Assembly (NCBI RefSeq): GCF_001426665.1
Contig: NZ_LMEY01000006.1
Location: forward strand, 36,754 to 100,753
Direction of reading: 5' to 3'
Source of the DNA: Rhizobium sp. Root1334
GTDB taxonomy: Bacteria; Pseudomonadota; Alphaproteobacteria; Rhizobiales; Rhizobiaceae
DNA length: 64,000 nucleotides
Positions within the stretch are counted from its first letter, which is position 1. Every line of letters starts with the position of its first letter. Shown here piece after piece: positions 46,191 to 54,695 of the stretch. Under the pieces are notes generated by a model. The model was given only the letters and a program-made list of their open reading frames with translations. It was not told where the DNA came from and searched no databases. Both the position numbers and the translations under genes were made by a program.

Positions 46191-47294
46191 ATGAGCGTGC
46201 TTGTCGAAGCCCCACGGGTTAACGCCAACGAGGACCACCTTCAAATTATCGACATTCGGGCTGTGCAAGGCCAAAGGGTGGAACAAGGGGTTATTCTTTT
46301 TGTGCTGGAGACCACGAAGGCTGCCGTCGAAGTTTATGCGCCGGAGGCCGGGGTTATCAGCCGGCTCGACGTCAAGGTTGGCGACTTTATCCCCGTCGGT
46401 GCCATGCTGTGCGAACTCCTCGATGAACATGCGGACGCCGCATCCGGAAAACCTGGCGCTGATGATGGCACGATCAAGGAGGTCGCGATAACGGCCAAAG
46501 CCCGCAAGATCGCTTCCGAACTCGGGATCGATCTTGCGGATGTCAGTCCCCTCGATGGCCGCATCGGCGAAGCTGAAGTGCGCGCTGCAGCCAGCCGTCG
46601 GCCGAACAGCACAGGGGCCGAACCAGGCACGTTGCCGTCTGCCGTATCCGCCAGCGCAGCGCGGCGGGCGGTCATCATCGGCGGCGGCGGCCATGCCGCA
46701 TGCCTGATCGACGCCCTCGATGGGTCGGGATATGAAATCCTTGGCTGTACCGATCAGGCGCTTCCAGTCGGCCATCACGTCTGCGGCGGCATCTCGGTCA
46801 TCGGCACGGAACAACACTTGCAGCGTTTGCTTGATGAAGGAACGCTTTACGCCTTTATCGGCATCGGCGGCGCCCAATCAAACGACCTGCGGCAGACGAT
46901 GTTTGAACGGGCTTTGGCCATGGGCTTTATCCTGCCACCGGTGATCCACCCATCGGCGATCGTTTCAAAGGCTGTGACGATAGGGCACGGCTGTCACGTT
47001 CTCGCTGGCGCCAGCATCGGACCGCGTTGCACGATCGGGAACAACGTCATCGTCAACCAGGGAAGCATCGTCTGCCATGACAGCAGCGTGCAGGATCATG
47101 CGCACCTGACACCGGGCGCTATCCTCGCTGGCGGGGTGAGCATCGGACCTATGACAGTCGTGGGAATGGGAACAACGGTGCTGCTGGGTATCCGGATCGG
47201 CGCCGGCTGCCTGATCCACAATGGCGCGCATATCAGTGCCGACGTGGGGGATGGCATCATCGTGGACGCACAGGGCCGACGGCATCTCCGCTAG
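46191..47294 (+). CDS. Lipoyl domain + E1/E3-binding domain + NeuD/PglD-type hexapeptide acyltransferase fusion
   Basis: 367 residues from the ATG at 46191 (AGG six bases upstream). Residues 1-79 are a lipoyl domain with the modified lysine K43 in LETTKAAVEVY. Residues 98-134 (AITAKARKIASELGIDLADV, then GRIGEAEV) are a peripheral-subunit-binding domain. After a Ser/Ala/Pro linker, residues 158-230 form the NeuD Rossmann part (AVIIGGGGHAACLIDAL) and 255-365 the left-handed beta-helix. His296 in IVCHDSSVQDHAHLTPGA matches the catalytic His of PglD. The first two domains are E2 parts, but the catalytic E2 core is absent and a sugar acyltransferase stands in its place. Inference: E1 loads an acyl group on K43 and the beta-helix domain passes it to a sugar amine or hydroxyl. 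Confidence 0.9.
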   Translation: MSVLVEAPRVNANEDHLQIIDIRAVQGQRVEQGVILFVLETTKAAVEVYAPEAGVISRLDVKVGDFIPVGAMLCELLDEHADAASGKPGADDGTIKEVAITAKARKIASELGIDLADVSPLDGRIGEAEVRAAASRRPNSTGAEPGTLPSAVSASAARRAVIIGGGGHAACLIDALDGSGYEILGCTDQALPVGHHVCGGISVIGTEQHLQRLLDEGTLYAFIGIGGAQSNDLRQTMFERALAMGFILPPVIHPSAIVSKAVTIGHGCHVLAGASIGPRCTIGNNVIVNQGSIVCHDSSVQDHAHLTPGAILAGGVSIGPMTVVGMGTTVLLGIRIGAGCLIHNGAHISADVGDGIIVDAQGRRHLR

Positions 47295-47493
47295 AACGTT
47301 TGGTGTTCTGGGAAAAGCATTGCGAATTCGCTGAAACTACATTCTTTTCGCTGGTAGCGGCGGCACAAAAAACGCCCCAACCCGCGCCGCTGCGCATGCA
47401 GGACAGCGCTTGTATATTCACTTCATTTTATTTAGACTAAGCTAAATTATAAGTTGAGCGTCCAATACCAAGCAAGCACGCATAGGGGCTTAC
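47295..47493. other. Intergenic region before GT-C protein 1
   Basis: 199 bases, A/T-rich at 47410-47460, ending in AGGGGC seven bases before the next ATG. It may hold a promoter separating the E1-lipoyl operon from the following genes. Confidence 0.35.
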
Positions 47494-49056
47494 ATGGCCA
47501 ATCCGCGCAGTGCAAAAAGCGGCAACCCGTTGGGGCTTTTGGCTACCGATGCCATGGCATGGGCCTTCGTTATTCTTGTTGCAACTCTTTTCGTGGCCAA
47601 TACACAACACGGCATTGGCGTGCTGCCTGACACGACACGCTACATGCAGATTGTCAGCACCCCTTATGATGCGCCTCTCTATCCCTGGATATTGAGCGCA
47701 GGACATCTGGCCGGCCTTGATCTGGAGCATGTCGCCTTATTCGCGGGGTTTGTCCTATACATTGCAAATGCGCTGCTCATTCTTCACCTTTTCAGATATG
47801 CCCTGCCTGACCAGCCGCTGTTTGTGGCAATAGGAACACTCCTGGTCATCATCAGCCCGACCTACCTCTGGGCGAACACCATAGCGATGTCAGAGTCGCT
47901 CTTCATGGCACTCATGCTGCTTTCGGTAGCCTTTTTTCTATCCTACCTGGAAAAGCAGGATCGCCGGTTATTGGCGGCATCCTCCTTGTCGGTTGGTATG
48001 GCCATGCTCGCCCGTTTCGTGGCGCCAGCAATAGGCGCATCGTTTGCTACCGTCATCCTTTTCTACAACCGCCAGCGGACAATGGCGGAGCGCGTCTACG
48101 ACACCGCCATGCTGTTTCTTCTTAGTGCGGGGGTTTTCATAACCTGGGCAGTGGGTAGCAAACTGCTTGTCGGCCGCGCGGTGGGGCGCCAACTGACGTT
48201 CTATGGCAATGCGGACAGCGACCGCTGGCTTAGCGGGTTGTCCGCGCTAGCAAGCTTTCTGCTTCCATCCCAAGTTCCGCAGTTTGTTCGCCTCGCATTG
48301 CTTGCGCTGGTGGTGAGTATCGCAGTCTTCGTCGTGATAAGCGCGGCATGGCGCAATTGGGGTCTGGAGCGGCCGTTGCGGCAGGACGTTCTTATTCTCG
48401 TCTTTGGTTTCTTCAATTTTTTCTACCTCATCTTCATAATTCTTTCTGTCCTCATCGAAGCAAATCTGCAGCTCAACAACCGCTACTCCATGCCATTTTA
48501 CGTTGGCCTCGTGTTCGTGTTGGTCATCGCTGCGGCGAACTTCAGTGGTCGCTTGAACCGCGCTCCGGTCCGTCGCAGCGTCGTGATCACGGGCTTGGCT
48601 ATGTTGCTGGCCATCAACGCTCTTCGCAGTGCTGTGCAAACCGCGGAGGCCTACGACCAAGGCATTGGCTTTCAAAGTCTCACCTGGAGGACGTCACCGA
48701 CGGTGGCGGCTGTTCGCGCTCTACCCGAAGACGCAATTGTCTTCACCAATGGCTCCGATGCGTTGAATTTCCTGACGGGACGCAGGACAAATTGGATTCC
48801 GGCTCACAGCCAGAGGCGCACCGGACTGGAAAACGAAGAAAATCCGTTCGAGGAGCAAGTCCAACGGCTTCGGCAAGCTTTGGTGGAACAGAAAGCGTAT
48901 GTGGTGATCCTCGATGCGATTGACTGGCGCTTTTATTTCCCAAGCGAGGACGAGCTTGTGAAGCGGGCAGACCTCAAGCTGGTAAAGTCCGAGGCGGACG
49001 GCCGCATCTATCAAGCTGACGTGAAACCCAACGGAAAATTGCAGTCTTCAAACTGA
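47494..49056 (+). CDS. GT-C fold membrane glycosyltransferase-like protein 1
   Basis: 520 residues with 10-11 transmembrane segments followed by a soluble C-terminal domain of about 120 residues. The first outer loop has GVLPDTTRYMQI (Asp46) then YDAPLYPWIL, the place where PMT/ArnT-type GT-C enzymes carry the catalytic acid. The tail includes DAIDWRFYFPSEDEL. Such enzymes use polyprenyl-phosphate sugars in the periplasm. A paralogue of nearly equal length with the same motifs lies at 56.2-57.8 kb. The gene is followed 30 bases later by the UbiA-family gene. Donor is inferred to be the lipid-linked sugar made by the next genes. Confidence 0.78.
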   Translation: MANPRSAKSGNPLGLLATDAMAWAFVILVATLFVANTQHGIGVLPDTTRYMQIVSTPYDAPLYPWILSAGHLAGLDLEHVALFAGFVLYIANALLILHLFRYALPDQPLFVAIGTLLVIISPTYLWANTIAMSESLFMALMLLSVAFFLSYLEKQDRRLLAASSLSVGMAMLARFVAPAIGASFATVILFYNRQRTMAERVYDTAMLFLLSAGVFITWAVGSKLLVGRAVGRQLTFYGNADSDRWLSGLSALASFLLPSQVPQFVRLALLALVVSIAVFVVISAAWRNWGLERPLRQDVLILVFGFFNFFYLIFIILSVLIEANLQLNNRYSMPFYVGLVFVLVIAAANFSGRLNRAPVRRSVVITGLAMLLAINALRSAVQTAEAYDQGIGFQSLTWRTSPTVAAVRALPEDAIVFTNGSDALNFLTGRRTNWIPAHSQRRTGLENEENPFEEQVQRLRQALVEQKAYVVILDAIDWRFYFPSEDELVKRADLKLVKSEADGRIYQADVKPNGKLQSSN

Positions 49057-49086
49057 ACGTGTGGTTCCAGACGAAGGGGGCGGTCC

Positions 49087-50094
49087 ATGCCTACGAACCA
49101 GCAGAGCATTCCAGTCGTTGGCAACTTAGAAGCCGCTCCACAGGGGCGATTAACCGACTATCTTTCCCTCGCCAGATTCGATCACGTGACAAAACATGTC
49201 TTCGTTCTGCCTGGTCTCATTCTCGCCTACGCTTTGCAGTCGCCTGCTCTATCGTCGCTGTACTTCAATGTACCGATCGGCCTCCTGAGCGCGATCTGCA
49301 TCGCGTCAGCGAACTACGTCATCAACGAATGGCTTGACCGCGAACACGACGCGGCCCATCCGACCAAATCGATGCGCCGCGCCGTGGTCGTGGCGCTGCG
49401 GCCAAGTATTGTCTACGCTGAGTACTCCCTTTTCGCGATCACCGGACTTTTACTAGGTTATCTTATCGGAACGCTTTTCTTTCTCACGTCGATAGCATTT
49501 CTGGCATCCGGGGTTCTCTACAACGTTCGTCCGATGCGCGTGAAGGACAAACCTTACCTCGACGTGCTGATGGAGTGCCTGAACAATCCTATCCGGTTCC
49601 TGTTGGGATGGGCGATCGTCGATGGCCTGACATTGCCGCCTGTCAGCGTGCTTGCCGCATACTGGATGGCTGGCGCATTCCTTATGGCCGCAAAGCGGCT
49701 CGGTGAATATCGGGACATTTCCGCCACAGCCGGCGTGGCGGTGCTCAGCAAATACCGGCGATCCTTCCATTACTACTCCGAAGAGAGCCTGCTGGTTTCC
49801 TGCTTCGTGTATGCAATGATGACTGCTTTTCTAAGCGGAATATTTCTGGTCAAATACCGGGTCGAGTACATTCTTGTCTTTCCATTCATAAGCGGCTTAT
49901 TCGCAGCCTATATCTGGCTTGCCGCCCGTCCCGGCTCTGTTGTCCAGCGCCCGGAGAGGCTTTTTTACTCCCGCCGGCTCGACGTGATGTTGGCGGCGTG
50001 TATTGCGGTCTTCGTTCTCGCGACCTTCGTCGATATGCCCTTCCTTCATTTCGTGGCGACCCCGTCCTTCATATCGATCCCCGTGCTGCAATGA
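49087..50094 (+). CDS. UbiA-family polyprenyltransferase, DPPR-synthase-like
   Basis: 335 residues with about nine transmembrane segments; GGGGGCGG precedes the ATG. The first Asp motif NEWLDREHD (residues 80-88) is followed at once by HPTK (91-94). The NxxxDxxxD...HPxK pattern marks the decaprenyl-phosphate phosphoribosyltransferases (Rv3806c, NoeC), which use PRPP, more than quinone or heme enzymes. The second motif is in VKDKPYLDVLMECLNNPIRF. It would make polyprenyl-phosphate 5-phosphoribose. Its stop codon overlaps the HAD gene start (ATGA), a fitting partner for removal of the 5-phosphate. The PRPP specificity is inferred from the motif and neighbours. Confidence 0.8.
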   Translation: MPTNQQSIPVVGNLEAAPQGRLTDYLSLARFDHVTKHVFVLPGLILAYALQSPALSSLYFNVPIGLLSAICIASANYVINEWLDREHDAAHPTKSMRRAVVVALRPSIVYAEYSLFAITGLLLGYLIGTLFFLTSIAFLASGVLYNVRPMRVKDKPYLDVLMECLNNPIRFLLGWAIVDGLTLPPVSVLAAYWMAGAFLMAAKRLGEYRDISATAGVAVLSKYRRSFHYYSEESLLVSCFVYAMMTAFLSGIFLVKYRVEYILVFPFISGLFAAYIWLAARPGSVVQRPERLFYSRRLDVMLAACIAVFVLATFVDMPFLHFVATPSFISIPVLQ

Positions 50095-50810
50095 CCGTGC
50101 CTGACCTCCCGCACGGGCCTGTGCATTGGGATACTATCCGCCTGGTGGTCTTTGACCTGGACGGCACGCTCTACGACCAGAGACGCCTTCGTTTACAGGT
50201 GCTTTTTCGCCTCGCAGGCAACGCCATATCTTCCCTGAGCTTCGAAACAATTCGGATTTTACGTGAGTTTCGCCGTTACCGCGAAGAACTCGGTGAAACT
50301 CAGGCAACCGATTTTGCCGTTCTCCAGTACCAGTCTGTCGCGTCGCGTATGGGACACCCGCCGGAATACGTGCGGTCGGTCGTTGAAGAGTGGATGGAAC
50401 GACGGCCGCTCAACGTCCTGCGAAACTGCCGCTATTCCGGAATTGCGCAACTGTTCGACGGCCTGAGTGCCAAAGGCAAAACAATTGCTGTTCTTTCCGA
50501 TTATCCGGCTCGCGAAAAGCTTCGTGTTCTCGGCTTGAACGCTGACTTTGTCGTGTATGCGGGCGACCCCGATGTCGGTTTCTTAAAGCCTCATCCAGCA
50601 GGCCTGCAGAATGTCCTGAACAAAGCCAATGTTCCGGCACAAGCGGCAATCATGATCGGAGACAGGGTCGATCGTGACTGGGAAGTCGCACGGCGGAACG
50701 GCATGCGGGCGCTGATCAAGAGCCGCAAGCCTCTCGCCGACATTGACACGTTCCGCAACTTTGACGATGCAGTCTTCAGCCCAGTCGTGGCAGGAGAAAA
50801 GCAACCCTGA
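50091..50810 (+). CDS. HAD-superfamily phosphatase
   Basis: 239 residues from the ATG at 50091, which overlaps the UbiA gene stop by four bases. Motif I is VVFDLDGTLYD (Asp22 and Asp24); VLSDYPAREKL holds motif II, FLKPHPAG the motif III lysine and MIGDRVDRDWEVA motif IV. The helical cap between motifs I and II is of the C1 type. Coupled translation with the UbiA-family gene suggests it removes the 5-phosphate from polyprenyl-phosphoryl-phosphoribose. Its end abuts the end of the convergent epimerase gene with no gap. Confidence 0.88.
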   Translation: MTVPDLPHGPVHWDTIRLVVFDLDGTLYDQRRLRLQVLFRLAGNAISSLSFETIRILREFRRYREELGETQATDFAVLQYQSVASRMGHPPEYVRSVVEEWMERRPLNVLRNCRYSGIAQLFDGLSAKGKTIAVLSDYPAREKLRVLGLNADFVVYAGDPDVGFLKPHPAGLQNVLNKANVPAQAAIMIGDRVDRDWEVARRNGMRALIKSRKPLADIDTFRNFDDAVFSPVVAGEKQP

Positions 50811-51839
50811 TCAGGACACAACTTTCAACAGCCATAAAGCCCCTTGCCGTATCGGAGACCGATGCGGACTTCCACCTGCGCTGAGCTTCGTGGATCTCAG
50901 GCTCTCGCAATACCAGTCATAGCTTTCTCTGAGCATGTCCTGATTGGAATATGTTGGACGCCAACCCAATTGCAGCAGCGGCTCGACGTCAAAATAGCAT
51001 TCCTTGTGATAGGTCAGATAGTGCCATGGCACCAGCGGCGAAACCCTCATCCAATGCAATGCCCGCAACGTGTTTATGGTCAGGCCGGTTGGCAGACTTT
51101 TTACTTTTGAGCGGCTGCCCGCATAGGAAATGAGCGCCTCCAGATCGCCTCGCAAAGTGCCGAAACGATCCGTCCCGACATTATAGGTCGCACTTTTGCC
51201 GACATTCAACGCAAGCATGTAAAAGTCCATGAGATCGTGCGCGTGGATGAACTGGAATTTGATATCCCCGCTTCCGATCACATAGACGGAGCGGCTCTCC
51301 CGGATCCATTCGAACAGGATCTGGAAGATACCGAGCCGCCCGCCACCGAGGGTGGCTCGGGGACGGATGGTGATCAGAGTGATGCCATTCGCCTTGCAGA
51401 TATCCTCCGCCAACAGTTCGCCGGCACGCTTAGACTTGCCGTAGGGCTCAACGGGGTGAAGTGGCGTTTGTGCAGTGATCGGCCCGGAGGGCGGAATACC
51501 GTAGGCGGCGGTCGAGCTGACATGGATCAACGATTTCACGCCCGCCTTCGCGGCTTCCTCGGTGACAATGCGTGTTCCTTCGACATTGACCTGCCAGTAA
51601 TCACGCCCGGCATCGGTCTGCGCCACCAGCGCGGCATTGTGGTGCACGACATCGACGTCCCGCATAGCGGCGCGCACACCGTCGCGGTCAAGTACGGAGC
51701 ACTTGACGAATTCGATGTCCCTTGGTCGGGACTCATCGTCCCATATATCGAGTACGCGAACGTCATCACCCCGGTCGCGCAGCCGCCGCGCAGCCAGGTT
51801 GCCGATAAAGCCTGATCCCCCAGTAATAAGGTGTCGCAT
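50811..51839 (-). CDS. NAD-dependent sugar epimerase/dehydratase (extended SDR)
   Basis: 342 residues from the ATG at 51839, with GGAGGGAAG upstream. ITGGSGFIGNLAARRL (residues 5-20) binds NAD, VHVSSTAAYG holds the catalytic Ser and PYGKSKRAGELLAE the YxxxK pair. The C-terminal part, with an extra RALHWMRVSPLVPWHYL segment, resembles 3-beta-HSD/GALE-like enzymes that act on lipid or sugar substrates. In the inferred pathway it could reduce the 2-keto sugar made by the flavoprotein next door, giving the 2-epimer. It is 32 bases downstream of the GMC oxidoreductase gene on the same strand. Confidence 0.88.
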   Translation of the reverse strand: MRHLITGGSGFIGNLAARRLRDRGDDVRVLDIWDDESRPRDIEFVKCSVLDRDGVRAAMRDVDVVHHNAALVAQTDAGRDYWQVNVEGTRIVTEEAAKAGVKSLIHVSSTAAYGIPPSGPITAQTPLHPVEPYGKSKRAGELLAEDICKANGITLITIRPRATLGGGRLGIFQILFEWIRESRSVYVIGSGDIKFQFIHAHDLMDFYMLALNVGKSATYNVGTDRFGTLRGDLEALISYAGSRSKVKSLPTGLTINTLRALHWMRVSPLVPWHYLTYHKECYFDVEPLLQLGWRPTYSNQDMLRESYDWYCESLRSTKLSAGGSPHRSPIRQGALWLLKVVS

Positions 51840-51871
51840 ATCTTCCCTCCGACCCACTGTGAATTGCGCGC

Positions 51872-53344
51872 TCAGATCGCGCCAGCACTGATGGCATGCA
51901 TCACGTTCCGGCGCGCGACGGCCATAACGGTGCCCTGCGGATTAACGACAGTCGGGCCGCAAAGCAGCGACGCATCGGCGATATAAAGCCCATCCAGACC
52001 ATGCACGCGGCCGAATGAATCCGCTGCACACTTCTGTTCGTCTTCACCCATCGGACAGGATGAGAACAGGTGCAATGCCGTCGCGTTCGCCTGCTTTGGC
52101 GAAATCGTCTCCGGCAGCTTGGCGATGTCGGCTGGCGAACGGAGCACGGGATAGCCGGGAATGCTCGGGTAGACCGCCTCCGCGCCTGCGGCAAAGAGAA
52201 CCTCGGCCAACCGGGCAAGTCCGTCGGCCAATTCCTTCAGATCTGGCGGATGAAGACTGACCCGCACAAGCGGATCCCGGAAGCCGGGCAGGCTCCTGAC
52301 CTGCCCGGTCCCTCCAGTACTCTGCACGTAGTATATTGCCATGCGACGCCAGTCACGGTCGACCGCCTCGGTCATTTCCGGATGAACCGCCATGGCGAGA
52401 GCGAGTGCGGGGCGCTTGCTCATCGAGCAGCCCATGCTGAAACGTGGATCGAACTCCTTGATCTGGTGGACGGGCTCAAGTTCGTCGGGTGTGTTTATTT
52501 CGTCCCGAAACATCGCGACCGCCTTGAGCATCGGATGAAATCTCAGGCTGTTGCCGACATTCGTTTTTATTCCGGAGCGGCGCAGCAGCCACGGGGTCTG
52601 TATCGCGCCTGCGGCGACGAACACGGTCTTCGCGCTCAGTTCAAGTTGCCGCCAGTTCTTGCCGTCCTTTGAAAGCGCGGTGACAATCCAGCTTCCGGAG
52701 CCCCGCGAGATCCGTGTCGCGCGGGTGCCGGCCATGAGAGTACCCCCGGCCTTCATGAAACGAGGCACAAACGTTTCCGACATGGATTGTTTTCGGCCAG
52801 GAGAACCCGTCACGAGATCGGTGGCGTATGCGTACAGGCGGGGGACCTCAAGACATGCCCAACCGAGGTTGCTGGCACCGGACGCGAGCTTTGCCGACAA
52901 CTGCGGCGCTGGGCCAGGCAGGTACTGTACCTTGGCAACCTCTTCGCACGCCGCAAAATGCGGTTCGAGGTCGGATGCCGTCAGCGCATCGACCCGGTAG
53001 TCGCGCCGCCAATTCTCCAGAACCTCCGCAGAAATGCGGTGGTAAAGACCCCGATTGATCTCGCTCCCGCCCCCGACGCAGCATCCTTCAACATAGGCAA
53101 GTTTCGTTGAGCCGAACCCTATGTTGACGCCTGCATTCCGGTACTTCTGCAATATTTCTTCACGCGAAAAATGGGGCGCGGATTCTAATGGTAGATGTTC
53201 ACCCTCTTCCAGCATGACAACGAATTTGCCTGCCTCCGCGCATATGGATGCTGTCACAGCTCCGCCGGGGCCGGACCCGATCACTATGACGTCCGCGACG
53301 ATTTTATCGAGACTGAGCCCGTTTCCCCGTGGGAAGCTGATCAT
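51872..53344 (-). CDS. GMC-family FAD oxidoreductase
   Basis: 490 residues from the ATG at 53344. The frame extends to 53461, but that overlaps the small upstream gene further. FAD motif VIVIGSGPGGAVTASICAEA (residues 20-39), then EGCCVGGGSEINRGLYHR near 100, and a C-terminal GMC domain with the His in ALHLFSSCPMG and the Asn in VVNPQGTVMAVARRN, the active-site pair. It oxidises an alcohol, here perhaps a ring hydroxyl of a lipid-linked sugar to a ketone, the job DprE1 (an unrelated flavoprotein) has in mycobacteria. The role is inferred from neighbours; the family is clear. Confidence 0.88.
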   Translation of the reverse strand: MISFPRGNGLSLDKIVADVIVIGSGPGGAVTASICAEAGKFVVMLEEGEHLPLESAPHFSREEILQKYRNAGVNIGFGSTKLAYVEGCCVGGGSEINRGLYHRISAEVLENWRRDYRVDALTASDLEPHFAACEEVAKVQYLPGPAPQLSAKLASGASNLGWACLEVPRLYAYATDLVTGSPGRKQSMSETFVPRFMKAGGTLMAGTRATRISRGSGSWIVTALSKDGKNWRQLELSAKTVFVAAGAIQTPWLLRRSGIKTNVGNSLRFHPMLKAVAMFRDEINTPDELEPVHQIKEFDPRFSMGCSMSKRPALALAMAVHPEMTEAVDRDWRRMAIYYVQSTGGTGQVRSLPGFRDPLVRVSLHPPDLKELADGLARLAEVLFAAGAEAVYPSIPGYPVLRSPADIAKLPETISPKQANATALHLFSSCPMGEDEQKCAADSFGRVHGLDGLYIADASLLCGPTVVNPQGTVMAVARRNVMHAISAGAI

Positions 53345-53705
53345 GTGTATAGTCCGTCCCGTAAAGATCTGAATACAGGCCAAAGACACCGAGTGAACCA
53401 TAGAATTCCACGAAGCGGCGCCGGACTTCAATCCGGGACCGACGCCACGTGTCGAGTTCACTCAAGCGGTCACCAAGCGACAATTGGTGAAAGAACTTTC
53501 CCTTCCGCAGAAGGGGTGAAGCATTAAAAATGAGAACAAGGACGTAAAACAACGGACTAAGATAGTCAGGCATCCGAGCGTGTACGGACATTAGAAACTG
53601 CGCTACACTTTTTCCCAGCATACCGGAGGTGTCTCCCCCCGGCTGCCTTTCCGCCACCACAGTCTCCGCCAGCGCCGAAATAGCACGTTCAAAATGACGC
53701 AACAT
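53304..53705 (-). CDS. Small partner protein of the GMC oxidoreductase
   Basis: 133 residues from the ATG at 53705, with AAAGG upstream. It is helical, with one hydrophobic stretch (LSPLFYVLVLIFNASPLL) and the segments FFHQLSLGDRLSELDTWRRS and FVEFYGSLGVFGLYSDL. This resembles the N-terminal helical extension of some long-chain alcohol oxidases and small subunits of gluconate-type dehydrogenases. The end overlaps the oxidoreductase start by 41 bases, so the two are tightly coupled and may form one complex, perhaps tethering the flavoprotein to the membrane. Function is inferred; I cannot name the family firmly. Confidence 0.7.
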   Translation of the reverse strand: MLRHFERAISALAETVVAERQPGGDTSGMLGKSVAQFLMSVHARMPDYLSPLFYVLVLIFNASPLLRKGKFFHQLSLGDRLSELDTWRRSRIEVRRRFVEFYGSLGVFGLYSDLYGTDYTHDQLPTGKRAQSR

Positions 53706-53847
53706 GACCTTTGACACCCACCCTCTCGTTACATTGAGTGACGATGGTAACTATAAATAACTTCTAGCCAGAATTATTAGAAAAAGCTACTGAAAGATTA
53801 GCGCAACGCTGGGCGCACTGCATTCCTGGCCTGATCTGCGAGTTCAC

Positions 53848-54252
53848 ATGAACCATGTTTTGCAGTCGAGATTTGTGCGCTATTTCCTCTTCGGTTCGAT
53901 CGCAGCGAGCTTGCAAGTTGCAATGCTCGTTGCAATCGTGGAGATTGCAGGACTGAACAAGACGCTGGGATCGACAGTGGCTTTCTATGGCGCCGTCATC
54001 GTCAACTATTTCCTTCAGCGGCACTTCACTTTTCGCTCTGCCGATCCGCACTGGATCGCGATGCCAAAGTTCGTGGGTGTGTCGACCCTCGGGGCGTTGA
54101 TCAACATCCTTGCTTTCAGCGTCCTGCTCGGAATGATGCACTACGTCGCTGCACAATGCGCGTCACTTCTACTCGTTTTCCTGTTCAACTTCAGCATGAG
54201 CAAGGCGCTTGTGTTCAAGAACCCGCAAAACGGGTCTGCCGCTCAAGATTGA
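53848..54252 (+). CDS. GtrA-family membrane protein
   Basis: 134 residues with four transmembrane segments, the exact GtrA layout (RFVRYFLFGSIAASLQ at the start, VNYFLQRHFTFRS in the middle loop, FNFSMSKALVFK at the end). GtrA proteins help move or present polyprenyl-phosphate sugars across the membrane; mycobacterial Rv3789, in the arabinan pathway, is a member. It is divergent from the oxidoreductase pair. It could serve the lipid-linked sugar made by the neighbouring genes and used by the two GT-C proteins. Confidence 0.88.
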   Translation: MNHVLQSRFVRYFLFGSIAASLQVAMLVAIVEIAGLNKTLGSTVAFYGAVIVNYFLQRHFTFRSADPHWIAMPKFVGVSTLGALINILAFSVLLGMMHYVAAQCASLLLVFLFNFSMSKALVFKNPQNGSAAQD

Positions 54253-54695
54253 CGGCCGCGCTGACACCGGTCTTCGGGGTCCGGCTTTCATTTCCCATGC
54301 TTGAGATCGAGGTTACAACAGTGCCGAGAGTTCTGCCGAAGACCAAAGATGTCCATCGTTTTGGTGCCCGCGGCTGCTGCAGGCCCTGCGACGGTAACCG
54401 ACGAACTCACATCGGAGCCTCTCGCGAAGGTCTCGCCTCAATCCGCCAAACCCAAAATAGAGCAGGCATGGCTAAAGCCTTTGAATTCGACGGCTGACGT
54501 TTTGGGATCGTTGAGAGGAACGGCGCTCGGCTCAGCTAAGGCTTGGCGAGGCTACCATCGCCCTCCCCCTTTCCCAGTTTCCGGCGGCGGTTCAGGGATA
54601 TAGATCATTGCGTCTATATAGTTCGTTAGATGGCGCGGCACTGCTGCTCATGTTAGAAAATACTTCAACCCAGTGATCGGTTGGGAGTATAACAG
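54253..54695. other. Intergenic region before the aminotransferase
   Basis: 443 bases. A plus-strand frame at 54361-54600 begins MSIVLVPAAAAGPA but lacks a ribosome site and any domain, so I do not call it. GGGAG at about 54685 serves the next gene. Confidence 0.35.

Noticed and set aside
54361..54603. Frame starting MSIVLVPAAAAGPA before the aminotransferase gene
   Set aside because: No ribosome site, Pro/Ser-rich with no domain, and competing frames are open.
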